From Thiohalomonas denitrificans (GTDB lineage Bacteria; Pseudomonadota; Gammaproteobacteria; Thiohalomonadales; Thiohalomonadaceae), in contig NZ_FMWD01000004.1 in assembly GCF_900102855.1 (NCBI RefSeq), positions 199,627 to 263,626 on the forward strand: DNA of 64,000 nt, read 5' to 3'. Position numbers and translations under genes: made by a program. The notes under the pieces are model-generated. The model ran no database searches and had not been told where the DNA came from. It saw only the letters and a list, made by a program, of their open reading frames with translations. Below, in pieces: positions 8,526 to 17,036 of this stretch (position 1 is the stretch's first letter; every line of letters begins with the position of its first letter).

Positions 8526-8605
8526 CGCCGGATTCTGGTCTGGATTCAAGGCGCAGAGGGTGCATGGCCGGACCAGGGACCCTCGGCGCAAGACAGAATC
8601 CGGCG
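8526..8605. repeat. 80-bp imperfect inverted repeat in the hemA / TPR divergent region
   Basis: CGCCGGATTCTG at 8526-8537 pairs perfectly with CAGAATCCGGCG at 8594-8605, and the arms continue imperfectly (AAGGCGCAGAGGGT against ACCCTCGGCGCAAG). It sits in the 435-base gap between divergent hemA and the TPR lipoprotein gene. No other feature is clear in this gap. Confidence 0.6.
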
Positions 8606-8842
8606 TGGCGACAGGAAAAGCGGGTTGATACTGCAATTCCATGCCCCTGGCCGCCGATCGGCACCCGGAATTCGGATTACAAAAGAAATTTCGGGCCAAA
8701 GGCGGGAGTCTCGAATCGTTTTCACATGTCTATAGTGGACAGCGGAAAGCCCGGGAAGATTCCCGGTGGCGAGATCCGGGGCAATCATCTGCGTTATAGT
8801 TGACCGGTCGCGGCTAACGCAGTTCGGCGGAGATTGGAAGTA

Positions 8843-10594
8843 ATGAGGAAGTATCTGATAGTAGCGATAGGCGGCCTGTTGGCCGGCTGCAGCACCCTTT
8901 CGCAAAACGCTCCCGAAACCGGGGAGGGGCAGCAGCCCTCGACTGCCGTGCAGCAGGAGTCGGCCCCGGAATCGAGTCCGGAACCACTTCCCGAGCCCGG
9001 TGCAACGAGCCGGATCGAGCCCCGGATGCTGTATCAGCTTCTGGTGGCCGAGTTTGCCGGACAGCGCGGCGATCTGGGCCTCTCGGCCCGCAGTTATCTC
9101 AATACCGCCCGCAGCTCCCGCGACCCGCAGGTCGCGCGTCGGGCGGTTCACGTGGCGGTTTACGGTCGTGACTACGAACGCGCCCGGGATGCCGCCGAAC
9201 TCTGGGTGGAACTGGAACCGGACAGTGTCGAGGCGCGCCAGTCCCTCGCCGCCCTGCAGATAAAGGCCGGGCAACTCGATGCGGCGGTGGAACATCTCGG
9301 GGTCGTTCTCGACTCGTTTGGTGATGACCTCACCCAGGGGTTCTCCCTGGTTACCAGCCTGCTGAGCCGGGAGCAGAACGGCAAGCATGCCCTGCAGGTC
9401 ATGCAACAGCTGATGCAGAAGTATCCCGGGAACATGGAGGCGCTCTACGCCTACGCCGAACTCGCAGGCAAGATCGGGGACAACGGCGAGGCCCTGAAGG
9501 CACTGGACCAGATACTGGACGCCAATCCGGAACGGGTCGAGGCGCTGATTCTGAAGGCCAACCTGCTGCATCGCACCCGGCAGCCTGCAGAGGCAGTGGC
9601 TGCGATGCAGAGGGCCGTCGAGCTGCAGCCGGAGAACAGCAATCTGCGCCTGAGCTATGCCCGGCTCCTGGTGGATGCCCAGCGACTGGAGGCGGCACGC
9701 CGCCAATTCCGGAGCCTGGAGTCGGAACTGCCCGACGACCCGGACATCGCCCATGCCCTGGGATTGCTCGCCATCCAGGCCGAAGACCTGGACGAGGCCG
9801 AGCGCTATTTCCGCAAACTCCTGGAGAGCGATCAGCATAAAAGCCAGGCGGCCCTTGCCCTCGGACAGATCGCCGAATCGCAAGACGACCCGCAACAGGC
9901 CATCCAGTGGTACAACTCCGTATCCGGTGAAGCCTTCATGGATGCACGGCTGCGCGTCGCCCTCTTGATTGCGAACGAGGACGGCCTCGATGCGGCACGC
10001 GAGTATCTCCACGGACTCGAACTCGGCGCACCGGAACAGCGACTGCGGCGGGTGATGGCAGAGGGGATGTTGCTCAGCGATGCCCAACGCCACGAGGAGG
10101 CCATGGCGGTCTATAGCCGCGGCCTGGAGAGCTTCGAGGGGAATTCGGACCTGCTCTATGCCCGGGCCATGGCGTCGGAGCGGGTGGACCGCATCGACCT
10201 GCTGGAACAGGACCTCAAGACCATTCTGGAATCGGAACCTGACAACACCCAGGCCCTCAACGCCCTCGGCTACACCCTGGCCGACCGCACGGATCGCTAC
10301 GAAGAGGCGAAAAGCTATATCGAGCGGGCCTACGAACAGGCGCCGGCAGACCCGGCGATCGTCGATTCCATGGGCTGGGTGCTTTACCGGCTCGGAGAAC
10401 ACGAGGAGGCGCTGAACTACCTGCGCCGTGCCCTGAGCCTGCAACACGACGGCGAGATTGCCGCCCATCTGGGTGAAGTCCTCTGGGTTACCGGGCAGCG
10501 GGACCAGGCGCGCGAGATCTGGGACGAGGCACTGGAGTACGCTCCGGAACATGAACTGCTGCAAAACGTCATCGAGCGATTCACCAGCCGATGA
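8843..10594 (+). CDS. Tetratricopeptide-repeat lipoprotein (PA4667-like)
   Basis: A 583-residue lipoprotein: signal peptide and lipobox LLAGC with Cys16, then a short Pro/Glu-rich linker and a long run of TPR helices to the C-terminus (e.g. AEAVAAMQRAVELQPENSNLRL, with the usual W/L/G/Y/A/P spacing). TPR lipoproteins in this position, between hemA and lolB, are known in Pseudomonas (PA4667) and are thought to act as outer-membrane assembly scaffolds. I chose the ATG at 8843 because GGAAG lies just upstream; an in-frame TTG nine bases earlier is less likely. The TGA overlaps the ATG of lolB. Confidence 0.88.
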   Translation: MRKYLIVAIGGLLAGCSTLSQNAPETGEGQQPSTAVQQESAPESSPEPLPEPGATSRIEPRMLYQLLVAEFAGQRGDLGLSARSYLNTARSSRDPQVARRAVHVAVYGRDYERARDAAELWVELEPDSVEARQSLAALQIKAGQLDAAVEHLGVVLDSFGDDLTQGFSLVTSLLSREQNGKHALQVMQQLMQKYPGNMEALYAYAELAGKIGDNGEALKALDQILDANPERVEALILKANLLHRTRQPAEAVAAMQRAVELQPENSNLRLSYARLLVDAQRLEAARRQFRSLESELPDDPDIAHALGLLAIQAEDLDEAERYFRKLLESDQHKSQAALALGQIAESQDDPQQAIQWYNSVSGEAFMDARLRVALLIANEDGLDAAREYLHGLELGAPEQRLRRVMAEGMLLSDAQRHEEAMAVYSRGLESFEGNSDLLYARAMASERVDRIDLLEQDLKTILESEPDNTQALNALGYTLADRTDRYEEAKSYIERAYEQAPADPAIVDSMGWVLYRLGEHEEALNYLRRALSLQHDGEIAAHLGEVLWVTGQRDQAREIWDEALEYAPEHELLQNVIERFTSR

Positions 10595-11199
10595 TCCGTA
10601 TTTCAGGCATCCTCGCAGTCGCCTTGTTGACGGGCTGTGCCGCCCTCGCCCCGGAACCGCCGGTCGCCGACCCGGAACAGGCCTGGGCCATCCACCGCGA
10701 CCGTCTGGAGACAATCGACAACTGGGGCCTTAACGGCCGGCTGGCGATACAGTCCGACGGCGAAGCGTGGCACGCCACCCTCAATTGGCGCCAGGAGGAC
10801 AGCCGCTACGCCATGCGCATCACCGCGCCACTGGGACAGGGCAGTCTTCGTCTGGAAGGCAGCCCGCGCTTTGTGCAACTGCAGACCAGCAAGGGCGAAC
10901 GAGCCGTTTCCGACGATCCGGAGCAGCTGCTCTATCAGCAGCTGGGCTGGCCTGTTCCGGTGGCCTCCCTGCGCTACTGGGTGCTTGGGCTGCCGGCGCC
11001 CGGCGCGGCGCAACGCGAACTGGATTCGCAGGGCCGGCTGGCTCGGCTGCAACAGGACGGATGGTCCATCCGCTTCATGGATTACCGCCAGCAGGACGGC
11101 GCAGAGGTGCCCACCCGCGTCTTTGCCAGCCGCGGCGATGCGGAGGTGCGGCTGGTAATCGGTAACTGGACCCTTCCCTCACCCGCCGGAGCCGGCTGA
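10591..11199 (+). CDS. lolB: Outer-membrane lipoprotein receptor LolB
   Basis: A 202-residue lipoprotein with lipobox ALLTGC (Cys16) that receives lipoproteins from LolA and inserts them in the outer membrane. The LolB fold is visible in WGLNGRLAIQSDGEAWHATLNW, the hydrophobic LRLEGSPR loop and YWVLGLPAPG. Its ATG overlaps the TGA of the TPR lipoprotein gene (ATGA), and ispE follows ten bases later. Several lipoproteins elsewhere in this window (wza, two OmpA-type, the rhodanese) would depend on it. Confidence 0.93.
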   Translation: MIRISGILAVALLTGCAALAPEPPVADPEQAWAIHRDRLETIDNWGLNGRLAIQSDGEAWHATLNWRQEDSRYAMRITAPLGQGSLRLEGSPRFVQLQTSKGERAVSDDPEQLLYQQLGWPVPVASLRYWVLGLPAPGAAQRELDSQGRLARLQQDGWSIRFMDYRQQDGAEVPTRVFASRGDAEVRLVIGNWTLPSPAGAG

Positions 11200-11209
11200 G
11201 GGACGCGGG

Positions 11210-12055
11210 ATGAGGGCATCAACCTGGCCGGCACCGGCCAAGATCAACCTTTTTCTGCATATCACCGGCCGCCGCGAGGATGGCTATCACCTGCTGCAGA
11301 CCGTTTTCCAGTTTCTGGATTACGGTGACGAGCTGACCTTCTCCCTGCGCGAAGACGGGCGCATCGAGCGACCCTCTTCGCTGGCGGGCGTTGCCGCCGA
11401 AGAGGACCTGGTGGTCCGCGCCGCACGGCTACTGAAAAAATCGTCAGGGTGCCCTCTGGGCGCCGACATTCGGGTGGACAAACGCCTGCCGATGGGTGGT
11501 GGGCTCGGCGGCGGCAGCTCCAATGCAGCAACCACCCTGGTTGCGCTAAATCATCTGTGGGGGCTCGGCCTCTCCGAGGAGCACCTCGCCGCGCTCGGTC
11601 TCGAGCTGGGTGCCGATGTCCCGGTCTTTGTCCGCGGCCGGGCCGCCTGGGCCGAAGGGGTCGGTGAACAGCTCACTCCGGTGGAGCTCCCCGAGCCCTG
11701 GTTCGTGGTCATCGTGCCGCCGGCATCGGTCTCCACCGCCGAGCTTTTCGGTGCCCCGGAATTGACACGCGACTGTGCGCCAATCACAATAGCCGACTTC
11801 CTGTCGGGCGCAGGTTCGAATGTATTCGAGCCGGTGGTCCGGTCCCGCTATTCGGCGGTAGCCGAGGCGCTGGACTGGTTGACGAATCACGGTCCGGCCC
11901 GTCTGACTGGCAGCGGGGGCTGCATTTTCGCACCCTTTTCTGACCAGCAGCAGGCGCGCGAGGTCCTGGCGGTACTGCCAGAGGGCTGGCGGGGATTCGT
12001 CGCTCAGGGCAGGAACCGATCGCCATTGCTGGCGCACCTGGCGCTGCAAGGCTGA
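11210..12055 (+). CDS. ispE: 4-diphosphocytidyl-2-C-methyl-D-erythritol kinase
   Basis: A 281-residue GHMP kinase of the MEP isoprenoid pathway; it phosphorylates CDP-methylerythritol at O2. The N-terminal PAKINLFLHITGRREDGYH motif and the phosphate loop PMGGGLGGGSSNAAT are typical, and the C-terminal GSGGCIFAPF motif is present. It follows lolB by ten bases and is followed by tRNAGln and prs, the conserved gammaproteobacterial order. Start ATG has GGGACGCGGG upstream. Confidence 0.95.
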   Translation: MRASTWPAPAKINLFLHITGRREDGYHLLQTVFQFLDYGDELTFSLREDGRIERPSSLAGVAAEEDLVVRAARLLKKSSGCPLGADIRVDKRLPMGGGLGGGSSNAATTLVALNHLWGLGLSEEHLAALGLELGADVPVFVRGRAAWAEGVGEQLTPVELPEPWFVVIVPPASVSTAELFGAPELTRDCAPITIADFLSGAGSNVFEPVVRSRYSAVAEALDWLTNHGPARLTGSGGCIFAPFSDQQQAREVLAVLPEGWRGFVAQGRNRSPLLAHLALQG

Positions 12056-12068
12056 TCGCAAAAACAGT

Positions 12069-12143
12069 TGGGGCGTCGCCAAGCGGTAAGGCACTGGCTT
12101 TTGATGCCAGCATACGCAGGTTCGAATCCTGCCGCCCCAGCCA
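12069..12143 (+). tRNA. tRNA-Gln (UUG)
   Basis: Acceptor arms TGGGGCG and CGCCCCA pair. The anticodon stem CTGGC/GCCAG holds the loop TTTTGAT with anticodon TTG. The T-arm GCAGGTTCGAATCCTGC is canonical and CCA is encoded. It lies between ispE and prs with no separate promoter evident. Confidence 0.95.
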
Positions 12144-12242
12144 TATTCGGTTGTGTCGCCTTCGGGTGATGCACAAGCTCGTAAGCAGCGGCAGCCGTCC
12201 GACCTGATCTGTCGCACCAACCGCGTTTGGGATGAGGTATCC

Positions 12243-13223
12243 ATGCCTTTCCGGCATCCGTTCAGAGGATCCACCGTTTCCGACATGATGGTGTTTGCAG
12301 GAAACGCGAACCCGAAATTGGCGCAGGACATCGCCGCCTACCTCAGCATTCCACTGGGTAAATCCATTGTCGGGAAATTCAGCGATGGCGAGGTCATGGT
12401 GGAGATCCTGGAGAACGTGCGTGGCAAGCACGTCTTCATCGTCCAGCCTACCTGTGTCCCCACCAACGACAACCTCATGGAACTGCTGGTGATGGTGGAT
12501 GCGGTGCGCCGCGCCGCCGCCGGTCGCATCACCGCGGTCATGCCCTACTTCGGCTATGCCCGTCAGGACCGGCGCCCGCGTTCGGCGCGGGTACCCATCA
12601 CCGCCAAGGTGATCGCCAACATGATCACCACCGTGGGCGTCGACAAGCTGCTGACGGTCGACCTGCATGCCGATCAGATTCAAGGCTTTTTCGACATCCC
12701 GGTCGACAATGTCTATGCCTCGCCCATCCTGCTCGGTGAGATCTGGCGCAACCGGGACCCGAACATGATGGTGGTCTCTCCCGATGTGGGTGGTGTGGTG
12801 CGTGCCAGGGCCCTGGCCAAACGGCTGGATGATGCGGACCTGGCGATTATCGACAAGCGCCGGCCCAAGGCCAATGTCTCACAGGTAATGCACATCATCG
12901 GTGATGTCGAGGGGCGCCACTGCGTGCTCGTCGACGATCTGGTGGATACCGCGGGCACCCTGTGCCAGGCGGCCGACGCGCTCAAGGAGCACGGCGCCTC
13001 CAAGGTCTCGGCCTACATCACCCATCCGGTACTCTCCGGCTCGGCTTCCGACAAGTTGGACCAGTCGGCACTGGACGAACTAGTGGTCACGGACACGATT
13101 CCGCTGTCACCCGAGGCACGGGCCTGCAAGACCGTTCGCCAGGTTTCCATCGCCGAACTGCTGGCGGAGACCATGCGCCGCATCAACAACGACGAGTCGG
13201 TCAGTTCCCTCTATATGGACTGA
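12243..13223 (+). CDS. prs: Ribose-phosphate pyrophosphokinase
   Basis: Makes PRPP from ribose-5-phosphate and ATP, feeding purine, pyrimidine, His and Trp synthesis. The class I signatures are present: ATP region [10 protein letters not shown], the pyrophosphate and flexible loops, and the PRPP-binding stretch [12 protein letters not shown]. Two starts compete. ATG at 12243 has GAGGTATCC right before it and adds 14 residues. ATG at 12285 gives DMMVFAGNA-type N-termini and a normal length (about 312), but its nearest Shine-Dalgarno is 15 bases away. I give the longer form. A strong terminator follows at 13376. Confidence 0.93.
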   Translation: MPFRHPFRGSTVSDMMVFAGNANPKLAQDIAAYLSIPLGKSIVGKFSDGEVMVEILENVRGKHVFIVQPTCVPTNDNLMELLVMVDAVRRAAAGRITAVMPYFGYARQDRRPRSARVPITAKVIANMITTVGVDKLLTVDLHADQIQGFFDIPVDNVYASPILLGEIWRNRDPNMMVVSPDVGGVVRARALAKRLDDADLAIIDKRRPKANVSQVMHIIGDVEGRHCVLVDDLVDTAGTLCQAADALKEHGASKVSAYITHPVLSGSASDKLDQSALDELVVTDTIPLSPEARACKTVRQVSIAELLAETMRRINNDESVSSLYMD

Positions 13224-13285
13224 CCTGAATAGCTATCCGGAAATCGTGTCCAACACGCTCCTTTGGTACCATACCGAGATATACC

Positions 13286-13340
13286 TGTAGGAGCGGCGGA
13301 AGCCGCGATTCGGCGCATCGCGACTTCCGTCGCTCCTACA
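13286..13340. repeat. TGTAGGAGC hairpin repeat
   Basis: TGTAGGAGCGGCGGAAGCCG is answered by CGACTTCCGTCGCTCCTACA, forming a long hairpin between prs and rplY. A second copy with even better pairing lies at 55366-55432. Confidence 0.75.
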
Positions 13341-13375
13341 TGCGTGGACACCAATGGAGTGTCCCAAGAAATTCG

Positions 13376-13404
13376 GGCCGCCGGCATTGCGCCGGCGGCC
13401 TTTT
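13376..13404 (+). terminator. Intrinsic terminator after prs
   Basis: Perfect 10-bp stem GGCCGCCGGC/GCCGGCGGCC with loop ATTGC, followed by TTTT. It separates prs from rplY. Confidence 0.88.
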
Positions 13405-13517
13405 AACTGCCGACCCTGGTCGCGGGGGAGGCGGAGCAAGCGCATCCATGGGGGATGGGCTGCTCACGGGTTTTCTTCCCTGGAGGGGAACCCTCAAAAC
13501 CACTGGAGTGAAAGACC

Positions 13518-14162
13518 ATGAGTGAAGTTAATTTCAACCTGACCGCTGAAGTCCGCAGCGACAAGGGGAAGGGTGCGAGCCGCCGCCTTCGTCGCACGGG
13601 CAAAATGCCGGCCATCCTGTACGGCACCGGACAGGAGCCGACGTCGATCGTCGTTGACCACGACAAGCTGATGCACAATCTGGAGCACGAAGCCTTCTAC
13701 TCCCACGTCCTCACCATTACGGTGGATGGCAAGGAGGAGAGCGCAGTACTCAAGGACCTGCAGCGTCATCCGGCCAAGAACCAGCTGATTCACGCCGATT
13801 TCCAGCGTGTGTCTGCCAACGAGAAGCTCCGCATGCACGTCCCGCTGCACTTCATCGGCGAAGACATCGCTCCGGGCGTGAAAATCGGCAGTGGTCTGGT
13901 GACCCACACCCTGACCGATGTCGAGGTTCTGTGTCTGCCGAAGGACCTGCCGGAATACATCGAAGCCGACCTCTCCAGGCTGGAACTGGGTCAGTCGCTG
14001 CACCTGTCGGAACTCATCGTGCCGGAAGGCGTTGAGCTGGTCGAACTGATGCACGGCGCCGGCCACGACCTACCCGTTGCGCAGATCCAGGCCACCCGCG
14101 CCTCCGTCAAGGGCGGTGCCGGCGAAGAGGCCGAGGACGAGGGCGAAGAAGCCGCCGAGTAA
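13518..14162 (+). CDS. rplY: Ribosomal protein bL25 (CTC form)
   Basis: A 214-residue long-form L25. Residues 1-95 are the 5S rRNA-binding L25 domain (SDKGKGASRRLRRTGKMPAI); residues about 100-190 are the TL5/CTC beta domain. The C-terminus is an acidic Glu/Ala tail (EEAEDEGEEAAE) common in this form. The ATG has GGAGTG upstream. It is followed by pth 30 bases later, the conserved rplY-pth-ychF order, and preceded by its own promoter region after the prs terminator. Confidence 0.95.
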   Translation: MSEVNFNLTAEVRSDKGKGASRRLRRTGKMPAILYGTGQEPTSIVVDHDKLMHNLEHEAFYSHVLTITVDGKEESAVLKDLQRHPAKNQLIHADFQRVSANEKLRMHVPLHFIGEDIAPGVKIGSGLVTHTLTDVEVLCLPKDLPEYIEADLSRLELGQSLHLSELIVPEGVELVELMHGAGHDLPVAQIQATRASVKGGAGEEAEDEGEEAAE

Positions 14163-14192
14163 AGCACGGCAAACGCCTGAAGGAGTCTGGCA

Positions 14193-14774
14193 TTGACCTC
14201 GCCGATTCAGCTCATCGTAGGCCTGGGCAACCCGGGGACCAGGTACGAGCCGAGCCGACACAATGCCGGCTTCTGGTTTATCGACGAACTGGCGCGCCGC
14301 CACGGCGGCGCGCTTCGTTCCGAGAACAAGTTTCACGGTGAAGTGGGCCGTCTGCAGATCGCGGGAAACGACGTCTGGCTATTGAAGCCCATGACCTACA
14401 TGAACCGCAGCGGCCAAGCCGTGGCCGCCCTTGCCCACTTCTACAAAATCCCTGTCGAAGCGGTCCTGGTCGCCCACGACGAGCTCGATCTCCCTCCCGG
14501 CGGCGTCAAACTCAAGCAGGGCGGAGGCCACGCCGGTCACAACGGCCTGCGCGACATCTGCGCCCAGCTTGGCCGCGACTTCCTGCGAATGCGCATCGGC
14601 ATCGGCCACCCCGGCCACGCCAGCGAAGTCACCGGCTACGTCCTCGGCAAACCATCACCCGAAGAGCGTGGTCTAATGGAGCGCGCCATCGACGAATGCG
14701 TGGAAGCCACCCCCGAGATCGCCGCCGGCGAACTGCAAAAGGCGATGCACCGACTGCACACGTCGAAAGACTAA
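14193..14774 (+). CDS. pth: Peptidyl-tRNA hydrolase
   Basis: A 193-residue enzyme that frees tRNA from prematurely released peptidyl-tRNA. The N-terminal LIVGLGNPGTRYEPSRHNAG carries the catalytic His, and KPMTYMNRSGQ, HDELDLPPG and GGGHAGHNGLR are the family motifs. The start is TTG at 14193 with AAGGAG nine bases upstream; no ATG gives a complete N-terminus. A CCACGGGG repeat begins right at the stop codon. Confidence 0.95.
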   Translation: MTSPIQLIVGLGNPGTRYEPSRHNAGFWFIDELARRHGGALRSENKFHGEVGRLQIAGNDVWLLKPMTYMNRSGQAVAALAHFYKIPVEAVLVAHDELDLPPGGVKLKQGGGHAGHNGLRDICAQLGRDFLRMRIGIGHPGHASEVTGYVLGKPSPEERGLMERAIDECVEATPEIAAGELQKAMHRLHTSKD

Positions 14775-14802
14775 CCACGGGGAACACGGAGAGTACGGGG
14801 TA
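14775..14802. repeat. CCACGGGG repeat, left flank of the GxxExxY gene
   Basis: ACCACGGGGAACACGGAGAG begins at the pth stop. The inverse form CCCCGTGGTCCCCGTGCTCC lies at about 15293-15314, on the other side of the GxxExxY gene, so the pair brackets it. Confidence 0.7.
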
Positions 14803-14821
14803 AAAACAAGGATAGTAATAC

Positions 14822-15202
14822 ATGCTCAAGGATTGTGAAGAATCGATTATCGAACAAACATTGACCGCAGCGACCTGCGTGCATAGCACCATCGGCCCTG
14901 GGTTACTTGAGTCGATTTACGAGAAGGCGCTGGCCCTGGAGCTAACTGAACGGGGGCTGAGAGCGGAAACCCAGGTTCCGATTCCCGTCCGTTACCGGGG
15001 ACAGGATTTAGGCATGGGTTTCAGGGCGGACCTGATAGTCGAACAGAGTCTGCTACTGGAGCTGAAATGCGTGGAGACGTTGAACTCTTTGCATGTAGCC
15101 CAGACGATCACCTATCTAAGGCTCTTGGGTCTAAAGCGAGGTTACTTACTCAATTTCAATACGCGGCTTTTAAAGCACGGGGTCAGGCGGATTTCTATAT
15201 AA
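14822..15202 (+). CDS. GxxExxY family protein
   Basis: A 126-residue protein with the defining Gly27-x2-Glu30-x2-Tyr33 motif (GPGLLESIYEKAL) and a PD-(D/E)xK-like core (FRADLIV...LLLELKCVE). Family members are nuclease-fold proteins of unknown function, often single genes inserted between housekeeping genes and bounded by short repeats. Here it interrupts pth-ychF, is bracketed by opposed CCACGGGG repeats, and is followed by a degraded duplicate of its own 3' end. These points suggest a small mobile cassette, which is inference. Confidence 0.85.
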   Translation: MLKDCEESIIEQTLTAATCVHSTIGPGLLESIYEKALALELTERGLRAETQVPIPVRYRGQDLGMGFRADLIVEQSLLLELKCVETLNSLHVAQTITYLRLLGLKRGYLLNFNTRLLKHGVRRISI

Positions 15203-15239
15203 CACCATGCTCGCCGTGGCCAGGCACAGATTTGGGAAG

Positions 15240-15293
15240 CTACTTACAATTTCAATACACGACTACTGAAGCACGGCATCAAGCGGATTTCCC
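15240..15293 (+). pseudogene. Duplicated 3' fragment of a GxxExxY gene
   Basis: CTACTTACAATTTCAATACACG...AGCACGGCATCAAGCGGATTTC closely repeats the end of the intact gene (15144-15197: TTACTTACTCAATTTCAATACG...AGCACGGGGTCAGGCGGATTTC). It encodes the remnant of a second, diverged copy of the C-terminus and has no start. Confidence 0.75.
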
Positions 15294-15332
15294 CGTGGTC
15301 CCCGTGCTCCCCGTGGTTAGACGAGAGAATAA

Positions 15333-16424
15333 ATGGGATTTAAATGCGGTATCGTCGGGCTGCCCAATGTCGGCAAGTCCACACTCTTCAATGCGCTGAC
15401 CAAGGCGGGGATCCAGGCGGAGAATTATCCGTTCTGCACGATTGAGCCCAATGTCGGCGTCGTACCGGTGCCGGACCCGCGCATGGACAAGCTGTCGGCG
15501 ATCGTCAAGCCGCAACGCGAGTTGCCGACGACGATGGAATTCGTCGATATCGCCGGGCTGGTGGCGGGCGCCTCCAAGGGTGAGGGGCTGGGCAACAAGT
15601 TCCTGGCTAATATTCGCGAGACGGACGCCATTGCCCATGTGGTGCGCTGCTTCGAGGATGAGAACGTCGTGCACGTGTCGGGCAAGATCGACCCGGTCTC
15701 CGACATCGAGGTGATCAACACCGAGTTGGCGCTGGCCGACATGGAGACGGTGGAAAAGGGCATTGCCCGCGCCGAGAAGGCCGCCAAGAGCGGCGACAAG
15801 GAGGCCAGGGCCAAGCTGGCGCTATTCCAGCAGCTGCAGGCCCATCTGGACGAAGGCAAGGCCGTGCGCGCCCTGGAACTCACCGACGATGAGCGCAAAC
15901 TTATCCACGAGCTGCACCTGCTCACGGTGAAGCCGACGATGTACATCGCCAACGTCGCCGACGACGGGTTCGAAAACAATCCCGCCCTCGATGCCGTACG
16001 CCGCTTCGCCGAGGAAGAGGGTTCCGAAGTGGTTCCGGTGTGCGCCGCCATTGAAATGGAGTTGGTCGAACTCGAAGAGGACGAAAAGATCGCCTTCCTC
16101 GAGGAGATGGGGCTTGAAGAGCCCGGCCTGAACCGTGTCATTCGCGCCGGCTACCGACTGCTCGGCCTGCAGACCTACTTCACCGCCGGTGAAAAGGAAG
16201 TCCGCGCCTGGACCGTACCCGTCGGAGCCACTGCCCCGCAGGCCGCCGGCGTCATTCACACCGACTTCGAGAAAGGCTTCATCCGCGCCGAGGTGACCGC
16301 CTACGAAGACTTCGTCGCCCTCGGCGGCGAACAGGGCGCCAAAGAGGCCGGAAAGCTGCGCCTGGAGGGCAAGGAATACATCGTCCAGGACGGCGATGTC
16401 ATGCACTTCCGCTTCAATGTCTGA
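15333..16424 (+). CDS. ychF: Redox-regulated ATPase/GTPase YchF
   Basis: A 363-residue Obg-family P-loop protein, an ATPase in E. coli that binds ribosomes. G1 is [14 protein letters not shown]. An inserted coiled-coil (about 130-200) and the C-terminal TGS domain (about 278-360, ending [15 protein letters not shown]) are complete. Start ATG gives [12 protein letters not shown], the family start. It closes the rplY-pth-ychF series, from which it is separated by the GxxExxY insertion. Confidence 0.96.
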   Translation: MGFKCGIVGLPNVGKSTLFNALTKAGIQAENYPFCTIEPNVGVVPVPDPRMDKLSAIVKPQRELPTTMEFVDIAGLVAGASKGEGLGNKFLANIRETDAIAHVVRCFEDENVVHVSGKIDPVSDIEVINTELALADMETVEKGIARAEKAAKSGDKEARAKLALFQQLQAHLDEGKAVRALELTDDERKLIHELHLLTVKPTMYIANVADDGFENNPALDAVRRFAEEEGSEVVPVCAAIEMELVELEEDEKIAFLEEMGLEEPGLNRVIRAGYRLLGLQTYFTAGEKEVRAWTVPVGATAPQAAGVIHTDFEKGFIRAEVTAYEDFVALGGEQGAKEAGKLRLEGKEYIVQDGDVMHFRFNV

Positions 16425-16490
16425 CACGCCGGTAACTTGAGCAGGCAATGGCTATCCTGTCGCTTGTGCGCTCTGTGGTTACCGGTCGGC

Positions 16491-16518
16491 TTGACATACA
16501 CCGGGCAGTCCTTACAAT
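16491..16518 (+). promoter_or_regulatory. Sigma-70 promoter for tRNA-Met
   Basis: Consensus TTGACA at 16491-16496, 16-base spacer, TACAAT at 16513-16518, eighteen bases before the tRNA. Confidence 0.8.
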
Positions 16519-16535
16519 GCCCGTCTCACCGTAAC

Positions 16536-16612
16536 GGCTACGTAGCTCAGCTGGTTAGAGCACATCACTCATAATGATGGGGTCCCCTGTTCGAATCAGG
16601 GCGTAGCCACCA
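16536..16612 (+). tRNA. tRNA-Met (CAU, elongator type)
   Basis: Acceptor GGCTACG/CGTAGCC, anticodon stem CATCA/TGATG with loop CTCATAA (anticodon CAT), T-arm CCTGTTCGAATCAGG, CCA encoded. A good promoter precedes it and a terminator follows. Confidence 0.95.
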
Positions 16613-16628
16613 AACATCGAGCAGTAAC

Positions 16629-16655
16629 AAAAAGCCGGCCACCAGCCGGCTTTTT
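16629..16655 (+). terminator. Intrinsic terminator after tRNA-Met
   Basis: AAAAAGCCGGC and GCCGGCTTTTT form an 11-bp stem around CACCA, with a T6 tract. Confidence 0.9.
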
Positions 16656-16659
16656 TGTG

Positions 16660-16909
16660 CGTAGGGCGCATTCTTGACGCCCCACCTTCGCGCGCCATAA
16701 CACCGATAGCTTCCCGGAATATGTTAACCGTTGGCGGTAGCCATCCAAATGCGCCGGCTCCGGCCGCCAAGAGAATCGGTGCATTTGAAGAATGCACCCT
16801 TGTATGTTCTATTCCACAGTTCCAACACCGTGTGGGGGCATATCCCTAATGCGCCAACACCACCCGCCCGGAGAAACGGTGCACCTGAAGAACGCACACC
16901 CCCGAAAGG
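16660..16909. repeat. MITE-like family A, one full and one degenerate unit
   Basis: The first unit (16660-16800) runs from CGTAGGGCGCATTCTT to GAATGCACCCT. The second (16801-about 16909) repeats the inner TCC...AATGCGCC...GGTGCACCTGAAGAA pattern in degraded form. No gene is seen between the tRNA and 17037. Confidence 0.75.
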
Positions 16910-17036
16910 AATTCCATTGCCGCACACGCGGCGTTGAGTGTACTGTGCGTACGGGGAATGAGGGAATCGAATGAACTGCACGGATGGGTGTCATAAAACT
17001 GGGTGTACAGGTTACCTGCCGGTTATATAAAGCAAT

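Noticed and set aside
8546-10714. 722-codon minus-strand open frame
   Set aside because: It is antisense to the TPR lipoprotein and lolB genes, has no signal, domain or ribosome site, and arises from GC-rich codon bias on the plus strand.
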